Shown: positions 52,008 to 60,774 of the stretch, piece after piece | Position numbering within the stretch: position 1 is the first letter of the stretch | Layout: each line of letters starts with the position of its first letter | Assembly (NCBI RefSeq): GCF_000750635.1 | Contig: NZ_CCDM010000004.1 | Span: forward strand, 186,001-250,000 | Source: Oceanobacillus jeddahensis | GTDB taxonomy: Bacteria; Bacillota; Bacilli; Bacillales; Amphibacillaceae | DNA: 64,000 nucleotides | Direction of reading: 5' to 3' | The notes under the pieces: model-generated | What the model was told of the DNA's origin: nothing | Seen by the model: the letters and a program-made list of their open reading frames with translations, nothing else | Databases searched by the model: none | Position numbers and translations under genes: made by a program

Positions 52008-52346
52008 CTACCATTCTTTCTTTGCTGTTTCAAGATTCTCTAAGCTGATATATTTCTTCTGTAACGGCGGCGGACAAAGACCATTATGCTTTTTAATCTG
52101 CTTATTAATTTTCTTAATATCCTTTTCTGTTTGAGCCTCCTGCAATAACACACTGATTTCCTTTTGCAGCTTCAACCAAGGCGGTAAATAACCGGCGTCC
52201 TTTGCTATTTTTTGAAAATGTTGAAATGTATCCTTTTGAATGTAATCCTTTGACAAAGGGTTTCCTTTCCCCGGCAAGTCTTTTTCATAGCTATAATCAT
52301 TCTCTTTGATCATATCTCCAATTAAATCATTGTATTTTTTGTCCAA
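52008..52346 (-). CDS. DUF1992 (DnaJ-related domain) protein
   Basis: A cytosolic protein of 112 residues. It has the DUF1992 hallmark DLPGKGNPL near 23-31 and AGYLPPWLKLQKEI near 51-64, then a coiled-coil-like segment (EKDIKKINKQIKKHN). I choose the second of two adjacent TTG codons (52346), 7 bases after GGAGG. The domain is named for its occurrence in DNAJC28-like proteins; the bacterial function is unknown. The 3' end overlaps an unlikely plus-strand frame (51934-52134). Confidence 0.82.
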   Translation of the reverse strand: MDKKYNDLIGDMIKENDYSYEKDLPGKGNPLSKDYIQKDTFQHFQKIAKDAGYLPPWLKLQKEISVLLQEAQTEKDIKKINKQIKKHNGLCPPPLQKKYISLENLETAKKEW

Positions 52347-52522
52347 CAAATAACCTCCCCTGCACTTATTTGTTTATGCCATCATATCAACCGTTAAAAC
52401 CCAGAAATGTAAATAATACTGCTACTTTTCAGTATACTATCTTTTTATATTGCGTGCTATTTATCCCATGTATTATTCAAGGAATGGAATACATTTATCT
52501 CTCTTAACAACGAAAACCAAAC

Positions 52523-52562
52523 AAAAAAGCTGCCCTTATTAAGTAAAATACCTAAAGGCAGC
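52523..52562 (-). terminator. Rho-independent terminator after the gene at 52586
   Basis: On the minus strand GCTGCC(TTTA) pairs with (TAAG)GGCAGC and is followed by TTTTTT. Confidence 0.85.
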
Positions 52563-52585
52563 CCCATGAATTGCATTACGATTTA

Positions 52586-53017
52586 TTACGACATTTTTTT
52601 CTTTTCCGAGAAAACTTTCCCTCTCTCCACCCATTGCTGTTTCGCTTCTTTTCTTCTCTTCACTTCTGCTTTCACAAGCTTTGGATAGGTATCTTCGGCA
52701 AAGTCCTGCACACTATCCCAATCCGGGAAAAAGACAACCTTCATATCCCTTGAACCATCCGCATTACGCCGTTTAGTTAAGCACACCCCGAAAACCCGGT
52801 TCGATTGCTCAATCATCCGTTTAAACAAAATAGGATGTTTTTCCTGATCTCTATACAACTCCTCCACCATTCCCATATAATGTGAATCATAATCATGGAA
52901 TGGTGTATCCGCATTAATACTTTTACTGCTGCGATAGACTTTACGGTTGTTTGCGTAAATCCATATTAATGTACCATAATCCAGATTTTCCTTTGTACTT
53001 ACGATAACCTTTTTCAT
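52586..53017 (-). CDS. Conserved-looking soluble protein, unknown
   Basis: A protein of 143 residues. I choose the ATG at 53017 with AGGA 8 bases upstream; the ATG at 53026 touches that site. It is mixed alpha/beta with a basic C-terminal helix (KAEVKRRKEAKQQWVERG) and the stretches YGTLIWIYANNRKVY and KVVFFPDWDSVQDF. No catalytic or metal motif and no family that I recognise. It is monocistronic, with its own terminator at 52523, and lies downstream of topB on the same strand. Confidence 0.78.
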   Translation of the reverse strand: MKKVIVSTKENLDYGTLIWIYANNRKVYRSSKSINADTPFHDYDSHYMGMVEELYRDQEKHPILFKRMIEQSNRVFGVCLTKRRNADGSRDMKVVFFPDWDSVQDFAEDTYPKLVKAEVKRRKEAKQQWVERGKVFSEKKKMS

Positions 53018-53179
53018 GTTTGTCATCCTGTCTAGAGGAAAATTAGCATGGTAAAAATCATTTTGACATCTCCGTTTATTAAATAATGCTACCTCTACTC
53101 TTCAGTATACACTATTTTCCCTTTAAAAGCTTGGAAACTTGGGAATATACACTTCTTACCACTTCTATTTTAAACAAAC

Positions 53180-55345
53180 TTACTTTGAAAACTCCATATT
53201 CCAGCTGTAATAGTCATTATCCTTATTCTTTTCATAGCTTAGATAAGCATTGAATTTCTTTCCTTTTTTACTTGTCAGACCCTTTACAAAAGCTTTCTTC
53301 TCTTTCAATAGCTGTTTCACCATTGTTTTCGTCGGCTTCTTCCGCATCGAAGCAAGATATTTATCATTTTTCCAAATGGCAAATGTACAGCCCTTCTTCC
53401 AATTACTGCAGCCAAAGGCCATATAGCCATCTGTCACCTTACCTCCGCATGCCGGGCATGTTCCTAACACTTCATTCGTTGCCCGTTTGGAGGTAACCTT
53501 ATTAATAATAACCTCCTCTCCATGCTTGATCGTTTCCACTGATTCTGTTGTAAAATGAAAAATCAGACGCAGAAATTCTTGTTTGCTTTCTTTTCCTCTT
53601 TGAATATCCGATAATGCTTTTTCAAGACGGCCAGTAAATTCTAAATCAAATAAATTTTTTACAGGAAAGGTTTCAACAAGCCGTTTTCCAAGATCTGTAC
53701 AAAGCAAATGCTTACTTTCCGTTGTAATGTAGCCGACATCTTTCAGTTTTTTAATGGTTTCAGCTCTCGTTGCAGCTGTCCCAATACTAAAACCAGTTAA
53801 AATACTGCCCAGCAGCTCTTCACTCTCATCCTCTTGATAACTTTTCCCACATGTCTCCATGACACGAAGCAAGGTTCTCTCTGTATGATGCTTCGGCGGT
53901 TTGGTAACATGAGAAGTAACTTCGGACCCTGCTACATGAACCTGTTCTTGTTTGCTTACAGCCGGCAGCAGTGTATCCTTCGATTGGATGTTCTCTACTT
54001 TTTTCCAGCCTTCTACAAGCTGTACCTTCCCTTTTGAATGGAAAACACCAGGTAAATCCACTTCCAGGATTTTTGTAACCAGCTTTGTCTCCTCATATTC
54101 TGCGATCGGCATAAACTGCATAATAAAGCGGTTTTTAATTGCTGTATACACAATTCCTTCATCTGCCGAAAGACGTTTCGGCTTCATATAAGTTGGCGTG
54201 ATTGCGCTATGACTTTCCACTTTGGCATTATTAAAGACACGCTTTGTTTTCATAAATTTAATTTCATCCTGATAAGGAAGTCCTTCAGCATGCACTTTTA
54301 AGACATGCGCCGTCTTTCCAACCAAGCTCTCTTCTAAGGCTGTACTCGCTGTCCGCGGATAAGTAATCAGCTTTTTCTCATAAAGTGACTGAGCCACCTT
54401 CAGCACCTTATCGGATGTCCAACCTTTGAATTTATTTGTTATAAACCCTTGCAAATTGGATAGATTGAATAAAAACGGAGGAAACTCCTTTTTCTTCTCT
54501 ACTTGCTTATCGATAATCATTGCTTGTTTGTTCTGAATTGCCTCATGGATCGGCTCTAATAATTCTTTTTTCTTAAATTTTTCCTCTTTGTTTTCTGTGT
54601 AAGTTCCTTCATATTCCTGATTATTCGCTGTCTGAAACGTTGCAGTCAGTTTAAAATAATTTTCCGGTTTGAAATTTTTTATTTCTTGATCACGGTCATA
54701 GATAATTTTTAATGTTGGGAGAAGAACTCTGCCTATATTTAATGCTTTGCTTTTCCCTTGTTGATATTTTAATGTTGCAACAGATGTCAAATTAATGCCG
54801 ATAACCCAATCTGCCCATTGTCTGCTGACCCCGGCATCACGTAATGGCTGCATCTCAGCATTCGACTTGAGATTTTCCAAGCCCTGCAATACTTCCTTTT
54901 GCGTCCATTCATTCAACAAAAGGCGGTATACGGCAGCTTTCGGTTTCTTTCCACCCCGGTAAATAATACTATCTGCAATCAACTGCCCTTCCCGGTCATA
55001 ATCACACGCCGAAATAATCGCTTCCACGTCGTTTCGCTTCATGAGCGAATGAATGATTTTTAATTGTTTTGCAGCCCCGCCATCTGTCTGCGCCCGATTT
55101 CTGGGGTTACTTTTCACTTTATATTTAAATTCAGAAGGGATGAACGGAAAGTTGTCCATCTTCCAGCTCCGCATTTTCCCATCATAGTCCTTCGCATCAT
55201 ACAGCTCAACAAGATGACCAAATGCCCAGGTGATCACATAGTTATCCCCTTCAAAATAGCCATCTTTCTTTGTTTTTATTTTTAATGCGTCTGCAATATT
55301 TTTTGCGACGGATGGTTTCTCTGCCAAAATTAATCGGATTCCCAT
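53180..55345 (-). CDS. topB: DNA topoisomerase III
   Basis: A 721-residue type IA topoisomerase that relaxes and decatenates DNA through a single-strand break. The Toprim acidic residues are in CDYDREGQ (Asp 115 and 117, with LAEKPSVA at 7-14). The active-site Tyr is 329 (LITYPRTAS). A C-terminal zinc-ribbon-like segment has CPACGGK...C...C near 623-650. The length matches Bacillus TopB (about 727). It appears to be a single-gene unit with an AAAGGCG ribosome site. Chromosomal rather than plasmid context is likely, since no conjugation genes flank it. Confidence 0.96.
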   Translation of the reverse strand: MGIRLILAEKPSVAKNIADALKIKTKKDGYFEGDNYVITWAFGHLVELYDAKDYDGKMRSWKMDNFPFIPSEFKYKVKSNPRNRAQTDGGAAKQLKIIHSLMKRNDVEAIISACDYDREGQLIADSIIYRGGKKPKAAVYRLLLNEWTQKEVLQGLENLKSNAEMQPLRDAGVSRQWADWVIGINLTSVATLKYQQGKSKALNIGRVLLPTLKIIYDRDQEIKNFKPENYFKLTATFQTANNQEYEGTYTENKEEKFKKKELLEPIHEAIQNKQAMIIDKQVEKKKEFPPFLFNLSNLQGFITNKFKGWTSDKVLKVAQSLYEKKLITYPRTASTALEESLVGKTAHVLKVHAEGLPYQDEIKFMKTKRVFNNAKVESHSAITPTYMKPKRLSADEGIVYTAIKNRFIMQFMPIAEYEETKLVTKILEVDLPGVFHSKGKVQLVEGWKKVENIQSKDTLLPAVSKQEQVHVAGSEVTSHVTKPPKHHTERTLLRVMETCGKSYQEDESEELLGSILTGFSIGTAATRAETIKKLKDVGYITTESKHLLCTDLGKRLVETFPVKNLFDLEFTGRLEKALSDIQRGKESKQEFLRLIFHFTTESVETIKHGEEVIINKVTSKRATNEVLGTCPACGGKVTDGYMAFGCSNWKKGCTFAIWKNDKYLASMRKKPTKTMVKQLLKEKKAFVKGLTSKKGKKFNAYLSYEKNKDNDYYSWNMEFSK

Positions 55346-55690
55346 TTCAAATTCATCGCCTTTCCTTTAGCGCTGTATCAGTTGACTTTTCGCTCTCCAT
55401 TGCTCTTATTAGAAACATTCGTTCGACACCCTATTATGCCACAAATCGTACTTTTTTTCTAATGGATCCTCTACTAAAACAGCGGACCTTCCTTTTGTTA
55501 ACCAAGATATTTTTATTTTCTAATCAACGACCAGATAAAGTCCTCAAAATCGGAAAAACAAAGAATGCATTTTTTTTGAAGGAACCAAGCGTAACGCTCC
55601 TGATACGCAGGATTATAATTTACCGGTTTATGGTTACACTAACTCCATAGGTGATACCAATCACCGTGAATATTTTCAGGAGGTGCACTT
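55346..55690. other. Intergenic region between topB and the spore-protein-like gene
   Basis: No convincing gene. A small hairpin GGTGAT/ATCACC (about 55649-55663) precedes the ribosome site of the gene at 55691. It must contain the divergent promoters, but none matched a consensus well enough to call. Confidence 0.4.
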
Positions 55691-55840
55691 ATGTCCGAAC
55701 AAAATAAAAACCGTAATAAGGATAAAGGAAAGCAAAATAATCGTAATAAACATAATAAACAGGGGAATGATACGGAGTTTGCAAGTGAAAATAGCGAGTT
55801 CTTGAACTTGGACAATAAGAAAAATAAACGAAAAAGATAA
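55691..55840 (+). CDS. Small gamma-type acid-soluble spore protein-like protein
   Basis: A 49-residue protein with an excellent ribosome site (AGGAGGT, 6 bases before the ATG). It is very rich in Asn, Lys and Gln (17 of the first 25 residues), and contains DTEFASENSEF near 30-40. TEFASE is the recognition sequence cut by germination protease GPR in gamma-type small acid-soluble spore proteins (SspE). Gamma-type proteins are Gln/Asn-rich amino acid stores in spores. It is shorter than SspE and has one GPR site instead of two. If correct, expression should be forespore specific. Confidence 0.7.
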   Translation: MSEQNKNRNKDKGKQNNRNKHNKQGNDTEFASENSEFLNLDNKKNKRKR

Positions 55841-56057
55841 TATTTTTATAAAATGTGCCGTTCGCTTGGCCTGCTTTTCTGCTTCGGCTAATACATCCAA
55901 GGCTGCAGGAATGTTTCTGCTCTTCCCGCAGCCTTGGTTAACGTACACTGTATCTGTCAAAATTTATTTCTTCGTGACAATATATATTTTTAAGCGTAAA
56001 AGCTAAATGAATAGCAAAATGTTGACTCAGTTTTTTCAATCATGATGTACCAACACC

Positions 56058-56528
56058 TTATACCTCCATCTGAGGTTTCCAAGGAGATTTTTTAAATGCG
56101 TAACCAATGCTCAAACAGCTTATACCACTGATCAGTAAAGCAGTAAATATCGCTTTGCCTCCCTGCGTATCAGCATCCAATAATAGGATAACACCTAAGA
56201 TAATAAGCACTGTTGCAAATCCAAACAGAAAAGCGGGGAACTTTTCCTTATTTCTAAGAAACATATATGTTGCCAAAATAATTAAATAAGTAGCAGATAA
56301 TAACATCACTATTGGAAACAAAGGAGCGAATTGCGATGCATACACGAGTAAATCGAATATCACAATATCATTTGCACCTGTAACTTCCCCATGGATCATT
56401 CTGGTAAAAGGTGTGGAATGTTCCCATGACGTTGTATAAATTAAAACCGGGCTGCCCTCATACAAAGCAGCAGCTGTAGCAATAACTAGTAAACAAATAC
56501 ATAAGCCAACCTGTAAACCAATAATCAA
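56058..56528 (-). CDS. DUF4306-like membrane protein
   Basis: A membrane protein of 156 residues with four helices (about 2-22, 62-85, 95-112 and 120-140). The start is probably the TTG at 56528, because AGGAGGGG lies 5 bases before it; the ATG at 56570 would put this ribosome site inside the gene. The first external loop, ALYEGSPVLIYTTSWEHSTPF, resembles the YEGS...SWE pattern of YjdJ/DUF4306 proteins of Bacillus. Function unknown. The family is suggested from memory of the pattern and is moderately certain. Confidence 0.75.
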   Translation of the reverse strand: MIIGLQVGLCICLLVIATAAALYEGSPVLIYTTSWEHSTPFTRMIHGEVTGANDIVIFDLLVYASQFAPLFPIVMLLSATYLIILATYMFLRNKEKFPAFLFGFATVLIILGVILLLDADTQGGKAIFTALLISGISCLSIGYAFKKSPWKPQMEV

Positions 56529-56718
56529 CGTTTCCCCTCCTAATTCAATTACTTGATAGACGATTTTCATTTAAATAATCATGCTATGTATGAAATTACT
56601 TTGATTCTCGAAGTTTTACAACCTGACTAGAATACTTTATGATTAGTTTATCATATTTCCTTCATTATTAAATGAAGACACATAGAAAAATTGCAATTTT
56701 ATTCCATAGAAAGGATAG

Positions 56719-57423
56719 ATGAATACAATGAAGAACAACATAAAAATTATCTGCTGCCTTCTTCTGCTATCCATCATTTTTTTACTCGCCGCTTGCTCAA
56801 ATAGTCAGGATAACAATGACTCTTCTACAAATGATGCAACGGAAGAACAAGACCCCGCGGATGGCGAAAATCAAGCTGAAGACGACACAACAACAGATGA
56901 TTCCGCTGCAGATCCAGATGAAAATGAAGCCAATGATAACCAAAACGAAGAAACAGACAGTTCAGATGATGAATCCAGTGAAGAAGAAGAAAACGAAGAT
57001 AATAATACATTATCCGGTTATTCTTCCGAAGAAATTGAATATGCCCGTGTCTGGCTGCAGCTCGGACCAAATCAGGATATTGATGAACTTTATGTTGAAC
57101 ATATCCCAGCCGGTACGCCGCTTGATCCAAATGATGAAGACAATGATGTCAGCTACCCTGAGGATGTTATACAGGTATCCGGCTCTCGAATTGCAGACGG
57201 TATGATAACATATAGCGGCAATGGGGACGGCACCATTAATGTCTATGACATTCCATATGGAAATCGCTGGTACGGAGGAATGCCCCGCCCGGATGATATT
57301 GATTTAGAAGACGTCAAGGAGGATATGAGAGAGATGCTGGAAAATCCAGAGTCTATCTACATTGAACCAGGTGAGGATGAAGCAATTATAAATATTATTG
57401 AAAAAATGTATATTATAGAATAA
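56719..57423 (+). CDS. Lipoprotein with acidic low-complexity linker
   Basis: A 234-residue lipoprotein. The signal (basic KNNIK, long hydrophobic core) ends in a lipobox LAAC, with the lipidated Cys near 26. Residues about 28-95 are almost only Asp, Glu, Asn, Ser, Thr and Gln, an extended acidic spacer suited to a high-salt exterior. A C-terminal domain of about 135 residues (SSEEIEYARVWLQLG onwards, with a GNGDGTINVYDIPYG strand) follows. Start either ATG 56719 or 56728; the AAGGA site is 3 or 12 bases away, so neither is ideal. No named family. A bidirectional terminator follows. Confidence 0.85.
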   Translation: MNTMKNNIKIICCLLLLSIIFLLAACSNSQDNNDSSTNDATEEQDPADGENQAEDDTTTDDSAADPDENEANDNQNEETDSSDDESSEEEENEDNNTLSGYSSEEIEYARVWLQLGPNQDIDELYVEHIPAGTPLDPNDEDNDVSYPEDVIQVSGSRIADGMITYSGNGDGTINVYDIPYGNRWYGGMPRPDDIDLEDVKEDMREMLENPESIYIEPGEDEAIINIIEKMYIIE

Positions 57424-57482
57424 TACATTGCCAGGTTAGTTTTATAAGGATTCAAATATTTGATAATCAAAAATTATCGTAT

Positions 57483-57522
57483 AAAAAGCTCCCGTTCAAC
57501 CTGCATGATCGGGAGCTTTTTT
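57483..57522. terminator. Bidirectional rho-independent terminator
   Basis: AAAAAGCTCCCG and CGGGAGCTTTTTT flank a loop of about 16 bases. Serves the converging genes ending at 57423 and 57532. Confidence 0.93.
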
Positions 57523-57531
57523 CTTGATACC

Positions 57532-58881
57532 TTATTGAACAAATCCTGCTAAATATTGATCCTGAGCAATCACTACATAGGTGCCATCAGGGTTTTGCAT
57601 GACATGGACATCAAGCTCTACAGGAGGCAGAAGCTCATCGATATCATTGTATTGTTCCATTAACAGCTCGATGTTTTTGGAATCCAATTCATCGTCCTCA
57701 ATTTCACCATCTGTATAGAGCGTAAATAATTCTTGTTCCACTTCCTGGTTGATGGACGTATCACTTATTCCTTCAACAGAAATAGTAACAACGATATCAT
57801 CAGATGCTTCTGCATGCGCATCAACAATTTCATACTCTGTTGTAGACAGAGCACCCATCACGGCATCTGCTAAATCAGTAATATCTTCCTCTTCTATATT
57901 GGCGCCTTGCATATTTTGTTCCGTATTTTGGATATAGATCTCTTTGAACATATCCCGCTGCATTTCAGCTTCTGTTTGCTTGTTATCTTCCGAATAACCG
58001 TCCGGTAAACGGTCGATAGCCGCTTCCGCATCCTGGAAGACGGTTGCCTGGATAAGCGCATCGAGATAATCAGATGCTTCTGCTTCCAGCGTTTCTCTTT
58101 CTTCCTCACTTAAATTATCCTGCTCCGTTGTTTCTACAGGATCCGTATCCTCCGCTTCTACAGTGACTGCCGGGATTTCAATTTCCTCCGCATCATTGTG
58201 ATTGGAATATGTATACAAATAATCCTGTTCATTCGATATATCATTGAAAGTATATGTCAATTTCTGTTCCATTTGCTGCAGATGATGTGTCTCTTTTTCA
58301 ATGACCATTTCAAGCGCGAATGCTTCAATGTCCATTTCGGACGTTTCAATATCCAGTCTTTCAGAGCCGTCTGTCATGCTGATCGTTTGTTCAGCAATTC
58401 CTCTTCCTAACTCTTCCATGTCAGCTTCATCCCCGTTGTATGTCAGGACATAATCTTCATCTCTTGTTTCTATATCAAATTTGTTATGAATATCCGGATC
58501 AATTGTTACAAAAAAGGCAAACGGCGTTTTCATTCTCCCTAATTGATCACTAAATATTTTTTCCAGTTCTTCCTGCTCGGCAGGAGTCTCTGCAAAACTT
58601 TCCGCTACCATGCCATCAGCCGTTTCAATCAGAAAGTCACTATTGTCTTTGTACAGGGCAAAGTCCCCCAGATTGTAATAGTCTATATTATTTTCAAAAT
58701 CAAATACCCCATTCCCTGCTAACGTTTCTCCTTCTATGCTTTCTTCAAATTCCACGTCTAATGAGGTCATATCCTGTTCTACTTGTTCCATTTCTTCCAG
58801 AATTTCTGAAGCTTCAGGCTCAGAACATCCAGCTAAAAATAATAAAATAATTAGTCCAATTCCAAAAATATAATTTTTCAA
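57532..58881 (-). CDS. Two-domain lipoprotein (DUF6612/DUF5105-like)
   Basis: A 449-residue cell-surface lipoprotein. The signal ends in a lipobox LAGC, with the lipidated Cys near 19. Residues about 30-230 are beta-rich and resemble LppX/LolA-like lipoproteins. An acidic linker near 235-265 leads to a helical C-terminal domain (about 266-449) of the kind found in DUF5105 proteins. Start is a TTG at 58881, 8 bases after AAGGAGAAGG. The mature protein is strongly acidic. Single gene; converges with the lipoprotein gene at 56719. Function unknown. Confidence 0.87.
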   Translation of the reverse strand: MKNYIFGIGLIILLFLAGCSEPEASEILEEMEQVEQDMTSLDVEFEESIEGETLAGNGVFDFENNIDYYNLGDFALYKDNSDFLIETADGMVAESFAETPAEQEELEKIFSDQLGRMKTPFAFFVTIDPDIHNKFDIETRDEDYVLTYNGDEADMEELGRGIAEQTISMTDGSERLDIETSEMDIEAFALEMVIEKETHHLQQMEQKLTYTFNDISNEQDYLYTYSNHNDAEEIEIPAVTVEAEDTDPVETTEQDNLSEEERETLEAEASDYLDALIQATVFQDAEAAIDRLPDGYSEDNKQTEAEMQRDMFKEIYIQNTEQNMQGANIEEEDITDLADAVMGALSTTEYEIVDAHAEASDDIVVTISVEGISDTSINQEVEQELFTLYTDGEIEDDELDSKNIELLMEQYNDIDELLPPVELDVHVMQNPDGTYVVIAQDQYLAGFVQ

Positions 58882-59097
58882 AATAAAATCCTTCTCCTTC
58901 CGTTTGTCATGTGACCGTTATACGTATATTATACGTGGCGGGCAACTGATTGACTACAGAACCAGATAAAAAAAGGCATAAATACCCATATGAAATACCA
59001 CAGTACAAAATACTGTGGCAGCGTTAATTTATATACTTTTAAAAAGAAAACCTGTGAATTGGCCCTGGTCAAACTGTGATTATTTGTTCCATACGAT

Positions 59098-60009
59098 TTA
59101 TACCCACTTTTTAAATGATACAACAATCTGAAATTTATTTTCCTCCATATCGGCGTCTATCTTGCCATCTAATTGAATAACCAATTGCCTGACAATATGC
59201 AAACCCAGTCCCAGCTGTCCGCCAGTTCTGCTGCTGTCCATCCGATACGAACGGTCAAAAATCCGATGGAGCTCCGTTTTATCATCAGAGGCGCTGATAT
59301 CATTCTCTGCTTCCAGCCTAATCCATTCCTCTTCTTCTATCAGTCTGATAGTAAAATAACTTTCCGCATATCGTAACGCATTTTGAACAATATTACTGAT
59401 AATCCGGTAAACTGCTTTTTCATCCGCTAAAATGGGGGAAACAGCCGTCTCATCTATTTCTATCTGCAGCTTATTTTTCTCAAAATCATGATAGAACAGC
59501 AGCATTGTATCCACTGCCAGCTGATTCAGTGATACCTGCTGGATGCTGATTTTCTGATCGGAAGATTCTATCTGCGAAAGCTCATAAAATTGATCCACCA
59601 TCATCGTTAAACGATCAATTTTCTTTTGAATAATAGCCAAAAATTCTTTTTTCTCTGCATCTGACAAAGAGGGATCTGCCATCAATTCAGAAAATCCTTT
59701 TATCGATGTTAAAGGTGTTCTTAAATCATGCGAGAGATTGGTAATTTCCTGTTTTAATGCGTCTTCTCTTCCTTGCTTACGCTGTTGATCCTGCTTAAAT
59801 AAATGAATCAACTGATTGATATTTGCAATAAACCGGATCAAACCTCTGCTGTGTGTATTTGTACGGATTAATTCGTTTGTACCAAAGTTTTCATTAATTT
59901 CTTTAAGCTGACGGGTTATCCTTCTGATATCCCAATAAAGTAACAGCAGCATGCTGATACAAACAATTAACAGTATGCTCAATATAACGACAATCAACCA
60001 GCTGCTCAC
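59098..60009 (-). CDS. Sensor histidine kinase (system 3)
   Basis: A kinase of 303 residues. I start at the GTG at 60009, 7 bases after GAGGAGG; the GTG at 60015 is too close to that site. One long or two short helices occupy residues 3-25, with no extracellular domain, as in intramembrane-sensing kinases associated with ABC exporters. The phospho-acceptor His is near 94 (SHDLRTPLTSIKGF), and the ATPase domain has NIVQNALRYA and GLGLHIV. It is the last gene of a regulator-ATPase-permease-kinase array, so the transporter itself may serve as the sensor. Confidence 0.92.
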   Translation of the reverse strand: MSSWLIVVILSILLIVCISMLLLLYWDIRRITRQLKEINENFGTNELIRTNTHSRGLIRFIANINQLIHLFKQDQQRKQGREDALKQEITNLSHDLRTPLTSIKGFSELMADPSLSDAEKKEFLAIIQKKIDRLTMMVDQFYELSQIESSDQKISIQQVSLNQLAVDTMLLFYHDFEKNKLQIEIDETAVSPILADEKAVYRIISNIVQNALRYAESYFTIRLIEEEEWIRLEAENDISASDDKTELHRIFDRSYRMDSSRTGGQLGLGLHIVRQLVIQLDGKIDADMEENKFQIVVSFKKWV

Positions 60010-60024
60010 TGTCACCCCTCCTCA

Positions 60025-60774
60025 TTAATCCATATCCTGTTTCGTAAATCTGCCCGCTCCTATCCACAAAGCAATGACGCTGATAACAGCACCGGTCACC
60101 CAATAGCGATAATCCAATTGTACAGATTGATTCATAAAGTGCATTAAATTATTTGTCAATTGAGCACCTGGAGCAAACATATATAACTCATTCAATCCAT
60201 TCACCTGACGGAAGATATAGCGCAATACATCATCAGAGAAAACATATACAAACACGACAATAATGATATTATATATATCAGCGATTTTCAGCATTTTTAA
60301 TGCGTGTATCAGAATAAAACCGCTAAGTACAATCGGCAGCATATTAAAGCTTGCAATGATGAAAATACTGACGACGCCTTGATCCTCCGCAAAGAGACTC
60401 TGCCCTAATCCAATCATCAGGAGTAAGCCTGCTGCACAAACCAACAAAAAATAACTTAGCGTCACAAGCAATTTTGACCAGAAAATGACACTTCGGGAAA
60501 TGCCAAAAGAAACAGCCTGTTTGGTCAGCGAAATATCCTTCGCCGTCAATATGGCATTATACAGATAGGAAATAATAATAATTTGTGTCCCCATTCCGAT
60601 GACGTTTGAATAGAAAAAACTGCTGGTTCCGTAACGGAAATCTGCATCCACGCTGCTAAAAAAATACAAACTAAATGCTGCACCTGTAATCAGGAGAAAG
60701 CAGACCGCAGTTGTGAGATACAAGCTTTTTTTATGCAATATACGGTAGTTTTCACTTTTCAAATAGTTAATCAT
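60025..60774 (-). CDS. ABC transporter permease (system 3)
   Basis: A 249-residue membrane protein with six helices, of the ABC-2/lantibiotic-immunity permease type. The N-terminus NYLKSENYRILHKKSLY is a cytosolic amphipathic start typical of BcrB/LanE-like permeases. The ATG overlaps the ATPase stop (ATGA), so the two are coupled. In similar arrays the transporter expels bacitracin or lantibiotics, or self-regulates with the kinase. Substrate is not deducible. Confidence 0.9.
   Translation of the reverse strand: MINYLKSENYRILHKKSLYLTTAVCFLLITGAAFSLYFFSSVDADFRYGTSSFFYSNVIGMGTQIIIISYLYNAILTAKDISLTKQAVSFGISRSVIFWSKLLVTLSYFLLVCAAGLLLMIGLGQSLFAEDQGVVSIFIIASFNMLPIVLSGFILIHALKMLKIADIYNIIIVVFVYVFSDDVLRYIFRQVNGLNELYMFAPGAQLTNNLMHFMNQSVQLDYRYWVTGAVISVIALWIGAGRFTKQDMD

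Noticed and set aside
53834..54191. Plus-strand frames antisense to topB
   Set aside because: Shadow frames of a well-supported gene, no ribosome sites or domains.
55676..55960. 94-codon minus-strand frame opposite the spore-protein-like gene
   Set aside because: TTG start with weak ribosome site; its second half is antisense to the better-supported 49-residue gene. The N-terminal part (PAALDVLAEAEKQAK) is mildly coding-like, so I am not fully certain. A 10-bp stem CCAAGGCTGC/GCAGCCTTGG lies here but has no T run.
58929..59126. 65-codon hydrophobic minus-strand frame after the system 3 kinase
   Set aside because: Start lies inside the kinase gene without ribosome site, and it runs through a CCACAGTA/TACTGTGG hairpin that more likely acts on the kinase transcript.
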